Shown piece after piece: positions 26,075 to 34,134 of a stretch of DNA of 64,000 nt. The notes beneath the pieces are model-generated. The model worked only from the letters and a program-made list of their open reading frames with translations, ran no database searches and was not told where the DNA came from. How positions within the stretch are numbered: position 1 is the stretch's first letter; every line of letters starts with the position of its first letter. The position numbers and the translations under genes were made by a program. The stretch lies in the NCBI GenBank assembly GCA_964587155.1, contig CAZPKF010000015.1, positions 8,768 to 72,767 on the forward strand, in the 5' to 3' direction. This stretch comes from Hallerella sp964587155 (GTDB lineage Bacteria; Fibrobacterota; Fibrobacteria; Fibrobacterales; Fibrobacteraceae).

Positions 26075-26929
26075 ATGAAAAAAGAAGTCGAAGAAAAAAA
26101 GCTCCCGTCTGCTCCGGACATCTTGCAATATACGAACTACCGCGTATATCTACAAGATTTTTACGCCTATAAAAAGGCGACGTCGCCCGCGTTCAGCTTG
26201 CGCTTCTTCGCCTCCCGGACTGGCCTGATGAGCCATGCGCATTTGAAGCTTGTCATGGACGGCAAACGGAACATTACCAAAGGGACTGTCGTCAAGCTTC
26301 TCCAGGGGTTGGGACTTGATGAGGAACGTTCTGCTTATTTTGAAAATCTGGTGTTTTTCAATCAGGCGAAAACAGACGAAGAAAAATCCTTTTACTACGC
26401 GAATTTGGTCAAATCGACTCCTGGCTCCCGTTTGCACAAAATGGACTCATCGCAATTCCGCATTTTTACGGAATGGTATCATTCCGTCATTCGCGAAATG
26501 ATGGAACTCCGCAATTTTAATCCGGCTCCGCAATGGATTTCGAAACGGCTGGGGGGCCTTGTAACAGAGGCGCAGGTGACGGAATCTTTAAAACTGTTGA
26601 CCTCTTTGGGATTAGCGGTGAAAACGGCCAATGGTTATCGGCAAACACAGAACCTGCTGACGACGGATGACGAAGTGAACGAATTGCTGGTGAAACAGTA
26701 TCACCGGCAGATGATGGACCTTGCCAAAGGTTCGATGGAACACCTTCCGGCAGAAGACCGGGATATTTCTGCGGTGACATTCGCCATTCGCCGCGAAGAT
26801 TTTCCCGTTTTAAAAAAACATTTGCAACTGATGCGGAAAGAACTGCTAAATTTCTCCAGTGAAAAGGGAACTGGCGAGGATGTCGTCCAAGTGAACATTC
26901 AGCTGTTTCCGTTGACGCGAGGAGTGTGA
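26075..26929 (+). CDS. TIGR02147/DUF4423 family HTH-type protein (copy 1)
   Basis: Member of the TIGR02147 family, described as a large paralogous family of Fibrobacter succinogenes; function not established. The start at 26075 begins MKKEVEEKK and brings the length to 284, close to the 280 of the second copy. The conserved opening is YTNYRVYLQDFYAYKK, then a helix-turn-helix-like region (about 45-90, RTGLMSHAHLKLVMDGKRNIT). The C-terminal DUF4423-like domain has RDISAVTFAIRREDF and EKGTGEDVVQVNIQLFPL. No membrane segment: a cytoplasmic DNA-binding regulator is the best inference. Its stop shares one base with the ATG of a carbohydrate-binding lipoprotein (TGATG), the same architecture as at 42941-45021. 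Confidence 0.85.
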   Translation: MKKEVEEKKLPSAPDILQYTNYRVYLQDFYAYKKATSPAFSLRFFASRTGLMSHAHLKLVMDGKRNITKGTVVKLLQGLGLDEERSAYFENLVFFNQAKTDEEKSFYYANLVKSTPGSRLHKMDSSQFRIFTEWYHSVIREMMELRNFNPAPQWISKRLGGLVTEAQVTESLKLLTSLGLAVKTANGYRQTQNLLTTDDEVNELLVKQYHRQMMDLAKGSMEHLPAEDRDISAVTFAIRREDFPVLKKHLQLMRKELLNFSSEKGTGEDVVQVNIQLFPLTRGV

Positions 26930-28191
26930 TGCGTTTTGGACGTTTTGCGATTGGTTTGCTCGGCGTGTCCGCCTTTTTTTGGGCGGCGTGTACGGAGTCG
27001 TCGGGTGGCCATGCCGGAATCGAAATCGGCAATCCGGAAATTCAGGCACACTCTTTTTCTGCCCGTTTTCTTGTCGATTACGGCGACGGTGCTCCGGTGT
27101 ATGAAAACGCTGCGGCCCGGACAGTGGCGGCATCGGATTCGGTTCAAATTGACGGTTTAAAACTCTCCCTTTCTCGACTTTCCGCTTATTCGAGTTATTA
27201 CACTTATGTCAGTTTTGATTTTTCGGATGGTTTGACGCTTTGGCCGGAAATAGCCGAAGAATCTCCGATGACGATTGCTTTTGCCGATGATGATGGCATT
27301 CGCGAAGAATGGACGAATGCGTTTGGAAACATCGAAATTGATGGAGATGGACTCTTAAAAGAAGTTGGTGCCAAATTTTCTCCGATTGTAGACGCTCCGC
27401 AGGTGAATGGCTTTTTGAACGTTGCCGGGGAACTGAGACCGTTTGTCTTTTCGCTTGCGGGACTGGACACTTTGGAAGTCCGTTACCTCCGCGATCAGCT
27501 GGACACGGCGACCGACGGCTCCATTTCGCTGACGGTGATTTTCCGGGTGCCGGCTTGGACCAGCGGATTGCCCATGACGGCTGCTGCTGCCAATGGAGAC
27601 ACGGTCCGTTTTGACGCTTTGCACAATGTGGAACTTTGGGATTCTCTCACAGCCCGTTTTGCCGGGGCGTTCTCGGCTTCGCATCGAATCGTTCATTATG
27701 CCGACGGAACGGCGGAAGACATCTTTGCTCCGGAATTGCTCAACCGTTATGATGCGATCGATTCCAATTGGGTATCGAATGGAATGTTTGAAAACAGCTC
27801 GGATTGGATTCTTTTCTGCCAATTTGGCGGTATAGCCGATACGCTTGTCTCGGGCGGCGTTATGACGGTCAACGTCTCCAAAGCGGGAACGTACAGTTAC
27901 AGTGTCCAGTTGATTCACGAGGATATTCCGTTATTGAAGGGACGCAAGTACAAATTGATTTTCACTGCGATTGCGGATTCGGCAACTCAGGTGACCGTGC
28001 GTCTTGGTTCTTACAGCACCTACAATACGGAAGCATTCCAGAAACATGTAAAAATGGAAACGGTCTGGAGATCGTATGAGTTTGAATACACGGCTTTTGT
28101 CGACGACCCATTCGCCCGGTTGGAATTCAATTTGGGAAAAAGTTTGAACCGGTTCCAATTTAAAGATGTCAAAATTTACCGTATCGATTAA
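26929..28191 (+). CDS. Lipoprotein with C-terminal CBM-like domain
   Basis: A 420-residue lipoprotein (signal then FFWAAC, Cys near 21) followed by ESSGGHAGIEIGNPE. The middle (about 40-270) is beta-rich and unassigned. The last 140 residues look like a CBM4_9/galactose-binding jelly roll: SNGMFENSSDWILF, then GTYSYSVQL, LKGRKYKLIFTAIAD, a WRSYEFEYTA strand and FQFKDVKIYRI at the end. Such domains bind glycans, for instance at the cell surface of fibre degraders. ATG 26929 overlaps the stop of the TIGR02147 gene by one base, so the two are translationally coupled. No catalytic domain is seen; an adhesion or sensing role is inference. Confidence 0.75.
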   Translation: MRFGRFAIGLLGVSAFFWAACTESSGGHAGIEIGNPEIQAHSFSARFLVDYGDGAPVYENAAARTVAASDSVQIDGLKLSLSRLSAYSSYYTYVSFDFSDGLTLWPEIAEESPMTIAFADDDGIREEWTNAFGNIEIDGDGLLKEVGAKFSPIVDAPQVNGFLNVAGELRPFVFSLAGLDTLEVRYLRDQLDTATDGSISLTVIFRVPAWTSGLPMTAAAANGDTVRFDALHNVELWDSLTARFAGAFSASHRIVHYADGTAEDIFAPELLNRYDAIDSNWVSNGMFENSSDWILFCQFGGIADTLVSGGVMTVNVSKAGTYSYSVQLIHEDIPLLKGRKYKLIFTAIADSATQVTVRLGSYSTYNTEAFQKHVKMETVWRSYEFEYTAFVDDPFARLEFNLGKSLNRFQFKDVKIYRID

Positions 28192-28377
28192 ATCGTAGGT
28201 TTCAAAAGCCGCATTTATGCGCAAAACGGTGATTTTGTTCTTCAAAAACTGCAAAAAGAAAAATTTTGGACTGTTTTTACCTTCAAAATAGGCGAATTCG
28301 TCATCGAGATGTTGATGTTTTCTTTAAAAAAATTTAGATTCCCTATGGATTGAATTTTACAGTACGAGGCTCGATAA

Positions 28378-29598
28378 ATGAAGCAAAAACTGATTTTTGG
28401 ATTGGCCAGTGCCGCTGTTCTCGGCGGAATCCTTGTCGCTTGCGGCAGCGGAGATGTGTCTAAATGGGGAGAAACCGACGAAGCATCGTTGGTTCTTGCA
28501 CAAGAAGGTTACAACATGGCCGATGCGCTCGATGCCTGTGCTTTGGATCCCGAATGCGCCCAAAAGATGAACGGAGCGCTTCCCGAAGAAAAACCGTCGA
28601 GTTCTTCTAACGCAATTACAGAACCCGTTTCTTCCTCGTCGGTGGCTGCCGCCATTTCGAGTGCCGCTGTGGCAAAGAGCAGCGCGAGCATTTCTTTTAG
28701 CAGTGCAAGCGAAACGTCTTCGAGTTCAGCTCAGGTGGCCTTTTCTAGTGCTGCCGTTGCAGATGACGGCACGGTGAATGGTACTTGTGAACCGAGACCG
28801 GCGATGATTGAAAAGGGCGGTTCTACGTCGTGGACATTTAACAAGTTGAGCCCCGCCGGAATGGCTGGGATGACCGCTCAGCAAAATGCCATTTTTGATT
28901 GGACCATGCCCGGTTCGACCGAAGCGACTTTCAGCGGAAAAGGCTCTGAGGGAGGAAACAGAGTTACGGGAACGTATTCCGAATCGGGTTCTTTTGGGGC
29001 GACCCTTGTCGTTGACGGAAACACCATCCAATGTTCTCCGCTGCAGGTAAATGGAGCCCCCATCACCGGATGCACGTGTACGCCTGATTTGGCGAATGTG
29101 GATGTGGTGTCTGGTTCTGCGACGGCGACATGGACCGTTTCCGGTTGTGTGACCAACGCAACGATTACCGGATACGAATGGAAGAATGCGACTGGAACTG
29201 GCGAAACGGCTACGGCTTCTTTCACCACGAAGGGCGAAAAAATTACGCCGACTGTCGTTGTTTCAAACGACGACAACACGAAGCAGGAATTTACCTGTGG
29301 AACTGTTGAAGCGATGGATTCCAGTGCACCGGAATATGTAATTAGTTCGACCCAAACAGTTCTTCCGAATGGAGCCTGCGGAACGGTAACTGAGGCGGGA
29401 AAAGTGAGAGTTACGGGTGGATGGCAAAATTCTTCGTGCTCTGTTTCCGTGACAATTGGAGGTGCGGCAGCAGGAACGCTTGACGATGGAAATTGTAACC
29501 TCTCTGTTGCAGGTGGTTATCCTGTAAATGTCGGTGATCAAGTTTGCGTGGATATCACCGGAGCTGATTCCATAAAATTAGAAGTGACTAGCTGGTAA
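28378..29598 (+). CDS. Ser-rich lipoprotein with paired Cys domains
   Basis: A 406-residue lipoprotein (GGILVAC, Cys near 22). After a short region with ADALDACALDPECAQKM comes a linker of about 60 residues rich in Ser/Ala/Val (pSSSSN, SSSSVAAA and similar), as in many Fibrobacter exported proteins. Two beta-sandwich-like modules follow: one starting GTCEPRPAMIEKGGSTSW (about 138), the next GCTCTPDLANV (about 230). Both are also found in the protein at 33289-34134. A last module (about 320-406) has its own Cys pairs and ends KLEVTSW. No enzymatic motif. The gene is followed by a very strong terminator, suggesting a highly expressed single gene. Confidence 0.7.
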   Translation: MKQKLIFGLASAAVLGGILVACGSGDVSKWGETDEASLVLAQEGYNMADALDACALDPECAQKMNGALPEEKPSSSSNAITEPVSSSSVAAAISSAAVAKSSASISFSSASETSSSSAQVAFSSAAVADDGTVNGTCEPRPAMIEKGGSTSWTFNKLSPAGMAGMTAQQNAIFDWTMPGSTEATFSGKGSEGGNRVTGTYSESGSFGATLVVDGNTIQCSPLQVNGAPITGCTCTPDLANVDVVSGSATATWTVSGCVTNATITGYEWKNATGTGETATASFTTKGEKITPTVVVSNDDNTKQEFTCGTVEAMDSSAPEYVISSTQTVLPNGACGTVTEAGKVRVTGGWQNSSCSVSVTIGGAAAGTLDDGNCNLSVAGGYPVNVGDQVCVDITGADSIKLEVTSW

Positions 29599-29620
29599 TT
29601 TTTACCAGATTACAAGGATC

Positions 29621-29657
29621 AAAACAAAGAATCCGGGTGCACCGGATTCTTTGTTTT
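29621..29657 (+). terminator. Strong Rho-independent terminator
   Basis: A stem of about 15 bp, AACAAAGAATCCGG with CCGGATTCTTTGTT, around a 5-base loop, ending TTTT. A second small hairpin CTGGTAA/TTACCAG spans the stop codon at 29592-29608. Confidence 0.85.
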
Positions 29658-29815
29658 AAAGAGCCGTTTTGTTTGATGGCGAAAAATCTGATAGAATCTT
29701 TCGCTGAGCTTTACCTGTCCCAAGAATGTTTTGGAATAGAAAGTTGTACTTTCGCAAAAGAACTGCCAACTTTTCCCAAAAGGCTAGCCGTCCTTTTTGA
29801 ACGGACATCCCTTTC

Positions 29816-29935
29816 GCAAAAACGGTTTCGACTTTGCCGTCAAAACCGTGCGAGATTCACTACACAAACAGAAAAGTGTTTCCTTTGAATCCCATCAACA
29901 AAACCTGTTCTATTTCACAATTCCAATTATTCCAG
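29816..29935 (+). repeat. Intergenic repeat copy C (~120 bp)
   Basis: Shows the same ordered blocks as copies A and B: CATCCCTTTCGCAAAAACGG; a hairpin with ACGG and CCGT arms; AAAACCGTGCGAGATTCAC; ACAGAAAA; GAATCCCATCAA; then TTTCACAATTCCAATTATT. It is shorter between the CATCAA and CAATTCC blocks. Its end overlaps the stop codon of the RsmB-type gene. The rest of 29599-29926 holds the terminator and nothing else I can identify. Confidence 0.55.
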
Positions 29936-30697
29936 TTTTTCCAGTTTGGCACAATAAATGGGGCCGCGGCCTGCGCAGCGGTCGGGGAGCATTTGCAAGC
30001 CGAATTCCGTTTCGTCGGTGCCTGGAATTTCTGGGAAAATTTTCAACGGGCGAATTTTTCCGCGCCGTTTTTTCAAAATTTTGCGCACAACGTCATCGTT
30101 TTCCATTTGGGAAAGGGCGCATGTGCTGTAAATCATTTGTCCGCCCGGTTTCAGTGCGTCAACGGCGCTGGCTAGAAGGGAACCTTGTGTGATGGCGATA
30201 TGGGAAATCCGCTTGGGAGTCCATTCCGCTAGATGTTTTTCACTTTCCATCACATGCCGTTCTGAAGAGCAGGGGGCATCGAGAAGAATCCTGTCGAATT
30301 CTTCGGGGCGAAAACGGCCGAAACGTGCGCCGTCGTAACCAGAAATCAAAATGATTTCCCGCCAGTTTTCGGGCAGTGTGTTTTCCACAACGTGAGCGAG
30401 CCGTTGCCGTCTGTCGGGGGAGCGGTCGTTGGATTGCAAATGGCCGGCACCTTTCAATGCTTCTGCTAAAATCAGTGATTTTCCTCCAGGGGCGGCACAC
30501 ATGTCGAGCACATTCATTCCCGGCTTTACATCCAAAGCTTTGGCGGCAAAAGCGGATGCCTCGTCTAAATAATAAGGTTCTTTTCCGGGGTATTGGATTG
30601 TTTTGTAAACGGAATCTCCGCGGAGTGCTGGCAATAAAGCGTTCCAGCGTTCGCCGAAATATTCAGAGTAAAAAGCAAAAAAATCGGACGCGGCCAT
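29927..30697 (-). CDS. RsmB/NOP-family RNA m5C methyltransferase
   Basis: SAM-dependent cytosine-5 methyltransferase acting on rRNA or tRNA. The SAM motif VLDMCAAPGGKS is at about 63-74. LLDAPCSS has the release Cys near 143; YSTCALSQMEND has the nucleophile Cys near 193. At 256 residues it lacks the long N-terminal NusB-like domain of RsmB and is closer in size to NSUN4/short NOP2-type enzymes. The start codon lies just after a TTTCTAAGTT box that may be its promoter. It stands alone between the repeat copy and the tRNA-Gln terminator. Target position is not predictable. Confidence 0.88.
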   Translation of the reverse strand: MAASDFFAFYSEYFGERWNALLPALRGDSVYKTIQYPGKEPYYLDEASAFAAKALDVKPGMNVLDMCAAPGGKSLILAEALKGAGHLQSNDRSPDRRQRLAHVVENTLPENWREIILISGYDGARFGRFRPEEFDRILLDAPCSSERHVMESEKHLAEWTPKRISHIAITQGSLLASAVDALKPGGQMIYSTCALSQMENDDVVRKILKKRRGKIRPLKIFPEIPGTDETEFGLQMLPDRCAGRGPIYCAKLEKLE

Positions 30698-30740
30698 GAG
30701 AATAACTTAGAAATTTCACGGGAAGAATTTTTGGAAACAG

Positions 30741-30769
30741 AAAAGGCCGACTAGAAGTCGACCTTTTTC
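30741..30769 (-). terminator. Terminator of tRNA-Gln
   Basis: Stem AAAAGG-CGACT/AGTCG-CCTTTT with one mismatch and a 3-base loop (30741-30767). On the minus strand it follows the tRNA at once and ends in TTTTC. The symmetric A/T runs would let it work in both directions. Confidence 0.8.
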
Positions 30770-30840
30770 TTGAGCTACCTGGATTCGAACCAAGACAAAC
30801 AGATTCAGAATCTGTTGTGCTACCATTACACCATAGCTCA
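30770..30840 (-). tRNA. tRNA-Gln (CTG)
   Basis: On the minus strand acceptor arms TGAGCTA and TAGCTCA pair perfectly. Anticodon arm ACAGA-TTCTGAA-TCTGT gives anticodon CTG. T arm TTGGTTCGAATCCAG is present. Discriminator is A; CCA is not encoded. Confidence 0.95.
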
Positions 30841-30854
30841 GTGCAAGTGGCGTA

Positions 30855-30882
30855 AATTTAAAAATTTTGTTTAAAACGGCAA
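30855..30882 (-). promoter_or_regulatory. Promoter of tRNA-Gln
   Basis: Minus strand: TTGCCG (30882-30877), 16 bases, TAAATT (30860-30855), 14 bases before the tRNA. Layout and the TTTTTAAA -10 context match the tRNA-Leu promoter. The -35 lies inside the last codons of the upstream sppA-like gene. Confidence 0.65.
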
Positions 30883-33195
30883 GGGTGGAGCTTCAAAAAG
30901 AGTCCAAACTTGCGTTTTTTCAATGGAATGCAGCCATCTCGTCAGCAAACTCTGATTTGTAAAGTAACTGGAAATATAAGATTTGTCTGTTAAAATGGAG
31001 TGGAGCGTTATCTGATGTCGTTCTGGGATGCTAGCAAGGCGCCGCGCTTCGGCGATGGCTGCGTCTAATCCGCCAATTTTATGCACCAGACCGTTTTGTA
31101 TTCCTTGGCTGCCGGTGAAAACGCGGCCTCCGGCAAGGCTCTTGTCCAGCGAATCTTTGGAAATTCCAGAAGACTCGTTCACAATGTCTAAGAAATGGTC
31201 GTAAAATGAATCCAAGTAGTTTTGAAGAGCTTCCCGTTCAGAATCTGAAAACTCCCGTCCAAGACCTTCGGCATCGGCATGGTCGTGGGTTTTGACCGGT
31301 TCCATGCGGAGCTTCAATTTATCCAAGAGACCTTTGACGCTGACTTTGCCTCCAAAAATGCCGATACTGCCGATGATGCTTGCGTCTTCGGCTATGATTT
31401 TATTTGCCCCGCAGGCAATCAAGTATCCGCCGCTTGCTCCCATGTCGCCGATGCTTGCAATGACAGGCATTCTGTTTTTGGAAATGGTGCGCAGACGGTG
31501 CCAAATTTCGTCCGAAGCGAGAGCGGAACCGCCCGGGCTGTTGATACGCACGATGAGCGCGGAATATTTCGGGGAATGCATAACGTGGTTCAACGCTTCG
31601 AGGATTTCTGCAGATCCGGTTGTGCGGTTTCCCGAAAGGGGATCGATGCCACCGGTTCCGTCGACGATGGTGCCTTCGATGTTGATGAGGGCGATTTGGG
31701 TGCGCGCTCGCCAATCTTCGTTGAAAATTTTCATTCCCGTTTTTGGGGCGAAATCCATCGCCGTTGCATAGGGGGCTTCGATTCCGTAAAAACTGTTGAG
31801 TGCGTAGGGGGCGACTTCGTCAAGGTAAAGGAGCGTATCGACAAGTCCTAGTTTTTTGGCATCAGCCGCAAGGAGGCTCGGATGCGCGAAGAGCGAGTCT
31901 AGAGTGTTTGGAGATTGACCGTGCTTTCGGGCGGTTTTCGTCAGCATTTTCCACCATTCCCCATAAAGCGATTCATAATTGGACCGCGCTTCTGCGCTCA
32001 TGGAGTCGGCTGTGTAAGGTTCTACCGCAGACTTGTAATCGCCATGTCGGAGCATTTCCACTTTGACGCCAATCCAATCCAGAAATCCTTTGTAATAAAG
32101 GATTTCTCCGCCCACGCCCCGATAATTTACACGGGCGGAAGGTGCAAGAACAATTTTGGAGGCGGCGCTGGCGGCGAGAAGTGTCGTCGGACGGATTTCG
32201 TCTAAGTAAGCGACTGTCGCCCGGCCTTGGGCGTTGAGCTTTGTGATGCCGCGTTCAATTTCTTTTGATATGGCTGTTCCCGCATTGTATCCCGTAAAGT
32301 CAAAGAGGATTATCTGAGCGCTTTTGTCGGCGAGGAGCAATTCAAAGTGTTCGCGCAGGGTTTCTAGGCTGATGGCGCGGTTTCCAAAAAGGGAAAATCC
32401 GGGTTCCGTTTCTTTTAACGGCATTGTCAGAGGAATGCGTACAAGGCGTGGAAAATGATTTGGAGCCGCGAGAACGGCTTTGTGGTAGCCGACTGAAAAA
32501 TGGCGCGGTTTCCAGTCGTCGTCAATCGACAGCGTTCCGTGGAACGAACGGCCAAATCCATGGGAAAGGAATACGCGGTATTCATCGTCGCCGTGCAAAG
32601 GAACTTGAACGCCGAGATTCAACAGGCCCAAATCAGCTTCGACGAGCAGACGGTGTGCGTCTTTGTTTTCTCCCGCATAACTGACGGATAAATTATTCCA
32701 AATTCGCAACGTCGCTCCGTATTCTTGAATGCGCTTTTGTGTCTCTGGACCGAATTGCAAAGCGTGATGGCTGTTGAATCCGACAGAAAACCAGGGAAGT
32801 GGACGGATTAAGATGCCGGGAGTCATGGAAAAATCTGTTCCGTTGAAATCGGCGCTGCGGAATGCGCCCGCCGATGCGCCCAAAAAAGCGTAACGGTTGA
32901 GCAGGGGAATGGATCCAATGAGGTTCCAACGGGATTCGTCAAAGCCTTCGTAATCCGAACGGTAATCAAAAGTCGCTCCCCAATAATTGCCGTTCAGACC
33001 GGTAGAAAATTCATAAATGCCGTTTTTGTCTTTTCCAAAATTTAGAATACCGCCATAAGAATCGAATGCGGATAATCCTGCCGGGTTTCCGAACAGGCCG
33101 TTTGAATTGGGGAGTGAAGGAAAGTGCCATTCACCCGGAAGATAGGCGAAAGCGTTCATGGAGAAAAGTACGATAGCGCAGACAAAGAATTTCAT
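30871..33195 (-). CDS. SppA-type S49 protease fused to an outer-membrane barrel
   Basis: A 774-residue exported protein with signal peptide (1-17). Residues about 20-240 carry the GLFGNPAGLSAF motif (NPAG at 37-40) and many aromatic beta-strands, as in PorV/FadL-like barrels. From about 265 to 730 there is a full SppA of the two-domain (67K) type. The general-base Lys is near 388 in HGDYKSAVEPYT; the nucleophile Ser is near 557 in NSPGGSALASDE. GASGGYLIACGAN and SIGIFGGK follow as in the family. Normal SppA is an inner-membrane protein that degrades cut signal peptides; here the N-terminal transmembrane helix is replaced by a putative outer-membrane barrel. Catalytic residues look intact. Confidence 0.85.
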   Translation of the reverse strand: MKFFVCAIVLFSMNAFAYLPGEWHFPSLPNSNGLFGNPAGLSAFDSYGGILNFGKDKNGIYEFSTGLNGNYWGATFDYRSDYEGFDESRWNLIGSIPLLNRYAFLGASAGAFRSADFNGTDFSMTPGILIRPLPWFSVGFNSHHALQFGPETQKRIQEYGATLRIWNNLSVSYAGENKDAHRLLVEADLGLLNLGVQVPLHGDDEYRVFLSHGFGRSFHGTLSIDDDWKPRHFSVGYHKAVLAAPNHFPRLVRIPLTMPLKETEPGFSLFGNRAISLETLREHFELLLADKSAQIILFDFTGYNAGTAISKEIERGITKLNAQGRATVAYLDEIRPTTLLAASAASKIVLAPSARVNYRGVGGEILYYKGFLDWIGVKVEMLRHGDYKSAVEPYTADSMSAEARSNYESLYGEWWKMLTKTARKHGQSPNTLDSLFAHPSLLAADAKKLGLVDTLLYLDEVAPYALNSFYGIEAPYATAMDFAPKTGMKIFNEDWRARTQIALINIEGTIVDGTGGIDPLSGNRTTGSAEILEALNHVMHSPKYSALIVRINSPGGSALASDEIWHRLRTISKNRMPVIASIGDMGASGGYLIACGANKIIAEDASIIGSIGIFGGKVSVKGLLDKLKLRMEPVKTHDHADAEGLGREFSDSEREALQNYLDSFYDHFLDIVNESSGISKDSLDKSLAGGRVFTGSQGIQNGLVHKIGGLDAAIAEARRLASIPERHQITLHSILTDKSYISSYFTNQSLLTRWLHSIEKTQVWTLFEAPPLPF

Positions 33196-33288
33196 GACGG
33201 CAAATCCGAAGTTTCGCTTGTGAATGGCGTATTCATTTCCCCAAAAGAGGCTCAGGGATTCGTTTGAAAATTAAAAAAATGAAAATGC

Positions 33289-34134
33289 TTAAATGGAATC
33301 GTGGAAAGAAACGGTCGGGCATGTCACCGTGATGGTATATCCCGCTCCATTTTTCAATTCTGCAGAAGGAGTAATCGACATCCCCGCAGAGAACGTTGAA
33401 CTGGCGCTGAGCCAAGTTCCTTCGACATCCGAAGACCATTTGACATCGCTCACGCCGCCGTCTTCGCCTTGACAATTGGAAATGGTCCAAGTGACTCTTT
33501 GCCCATCGGTCGCGGACAAGGCATTCGGTTCGCAGCGGCATCCGGAAAGTTCGGGAAGCCGGACGACAAGGGGCGCGCATTCAAGAGTGTCTCCGCCGGC
33601 GATGGAAAGCTTGGCGATGAAGGTTCCCGCTTTGGGATATTCGGCAGATACGCTTGTTTTTCCTTTGCCGGAACCTGTTTCTTGATAACTTCCATCGAGA
33701 ATCCATTTGAATTTCAAATTGGACAGGTCTTCAGAAGAACTTTGTGAAAAAAGCCATGTCGTAGACCGACCCTGCAAAATTGTATCTTGCTTGGGGGCAC
33801 AAGTGCCCAAAATTTGGACTGATTGGGAACTCGAACTTTGCGCTTTTGAAGAACTGGAGGCTTTGTGGGAGGAACTGGAAACTTTACTTGAAGAGCTGAC
33901 TGCTTGGCTTGAAGAACTGGAAAGCGCAAGGCTGGAAGAGCAGGAAAGGCGTTCTTCAGAAGAAGAGAGTGCAAGTGAGGAACTAGAAAGAGCTGCGGAA
34001 GAAAGTTCCTCTGCAACGGAACTCAACGCTTCTGGGGAACTGTCGGAAAGTTCTAAACCGGAAACGGCTTGCAAATTGGTTTTGTCACAGGCGGAAAGGG
34101 CGAAAATGGCAGCGCAAAGCAAAATTTTTTTCAT
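33289..34134 (-). CDS. Ser-rich lipoprotein with Cys-domain pair
   Basis: A 281-residue lipoprotein; MKKILLCAAIFALSAC gives a very short signal peptide with Cys near 16. A linker of about 75 residues made largely of Ser, Ala, Leu and Glu (SSSSLALSSS and variants) follows. Then come two modules homologous to those in the protein at 28378-29598: GTCAPKQDTILQGRSTTW near 115, with a closing strand GGDTLECAPLVV, and GCRCEPNALSATDGQRVTWT near 200. ATG 34134 overlaps the stop of the upstream barrel gene by 4 bp, so barrel and lipoprotein are co-translated. Function unknown; the Cys pairs suggest disulfides in an exported domain. Confidence 0.7.
   Translation of the reverse strand: MKKILLCAAIFALSACDKTNLQAVSGLELSDSSPEALSSVAEELSSAALSSSSLALSSSEERLSCSSSLALSSSSSQAVSSSSKVSSSSHKASSSSKAQSSSSQSVQILGTCAPKQDTILQGRSTTWLFSQSSSEDLSNLKFKWILDGSYQETGSGKGKTSVSAEYPKAGTFIAKLSIAGGDTLECAPLVVRLPELSGCRCEPNALSATDGQRVTWTISNCQGEDGGVSDVKWSSDVEGTWLSASSTFSAGMSITPSAELKNGAGYTITVTCPTVSFHDSI

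Noticed and set aside
28192..28377. Possible fourth copy of the intergenic repeat upstream of the Ser-rich lipoprotein
   Set aside because: Only the TGCG-AAAACGG and following 30 bases align, with gaps and without the hairpin or CCCATCAA block; mentioned under the repeat finding but not annotated.
29637..29888. 83-codon plus-strand open frame after the terminator
   Set aside because: It begins inside the terminator hairpin and runs into repeat copy C; no protein-like features.
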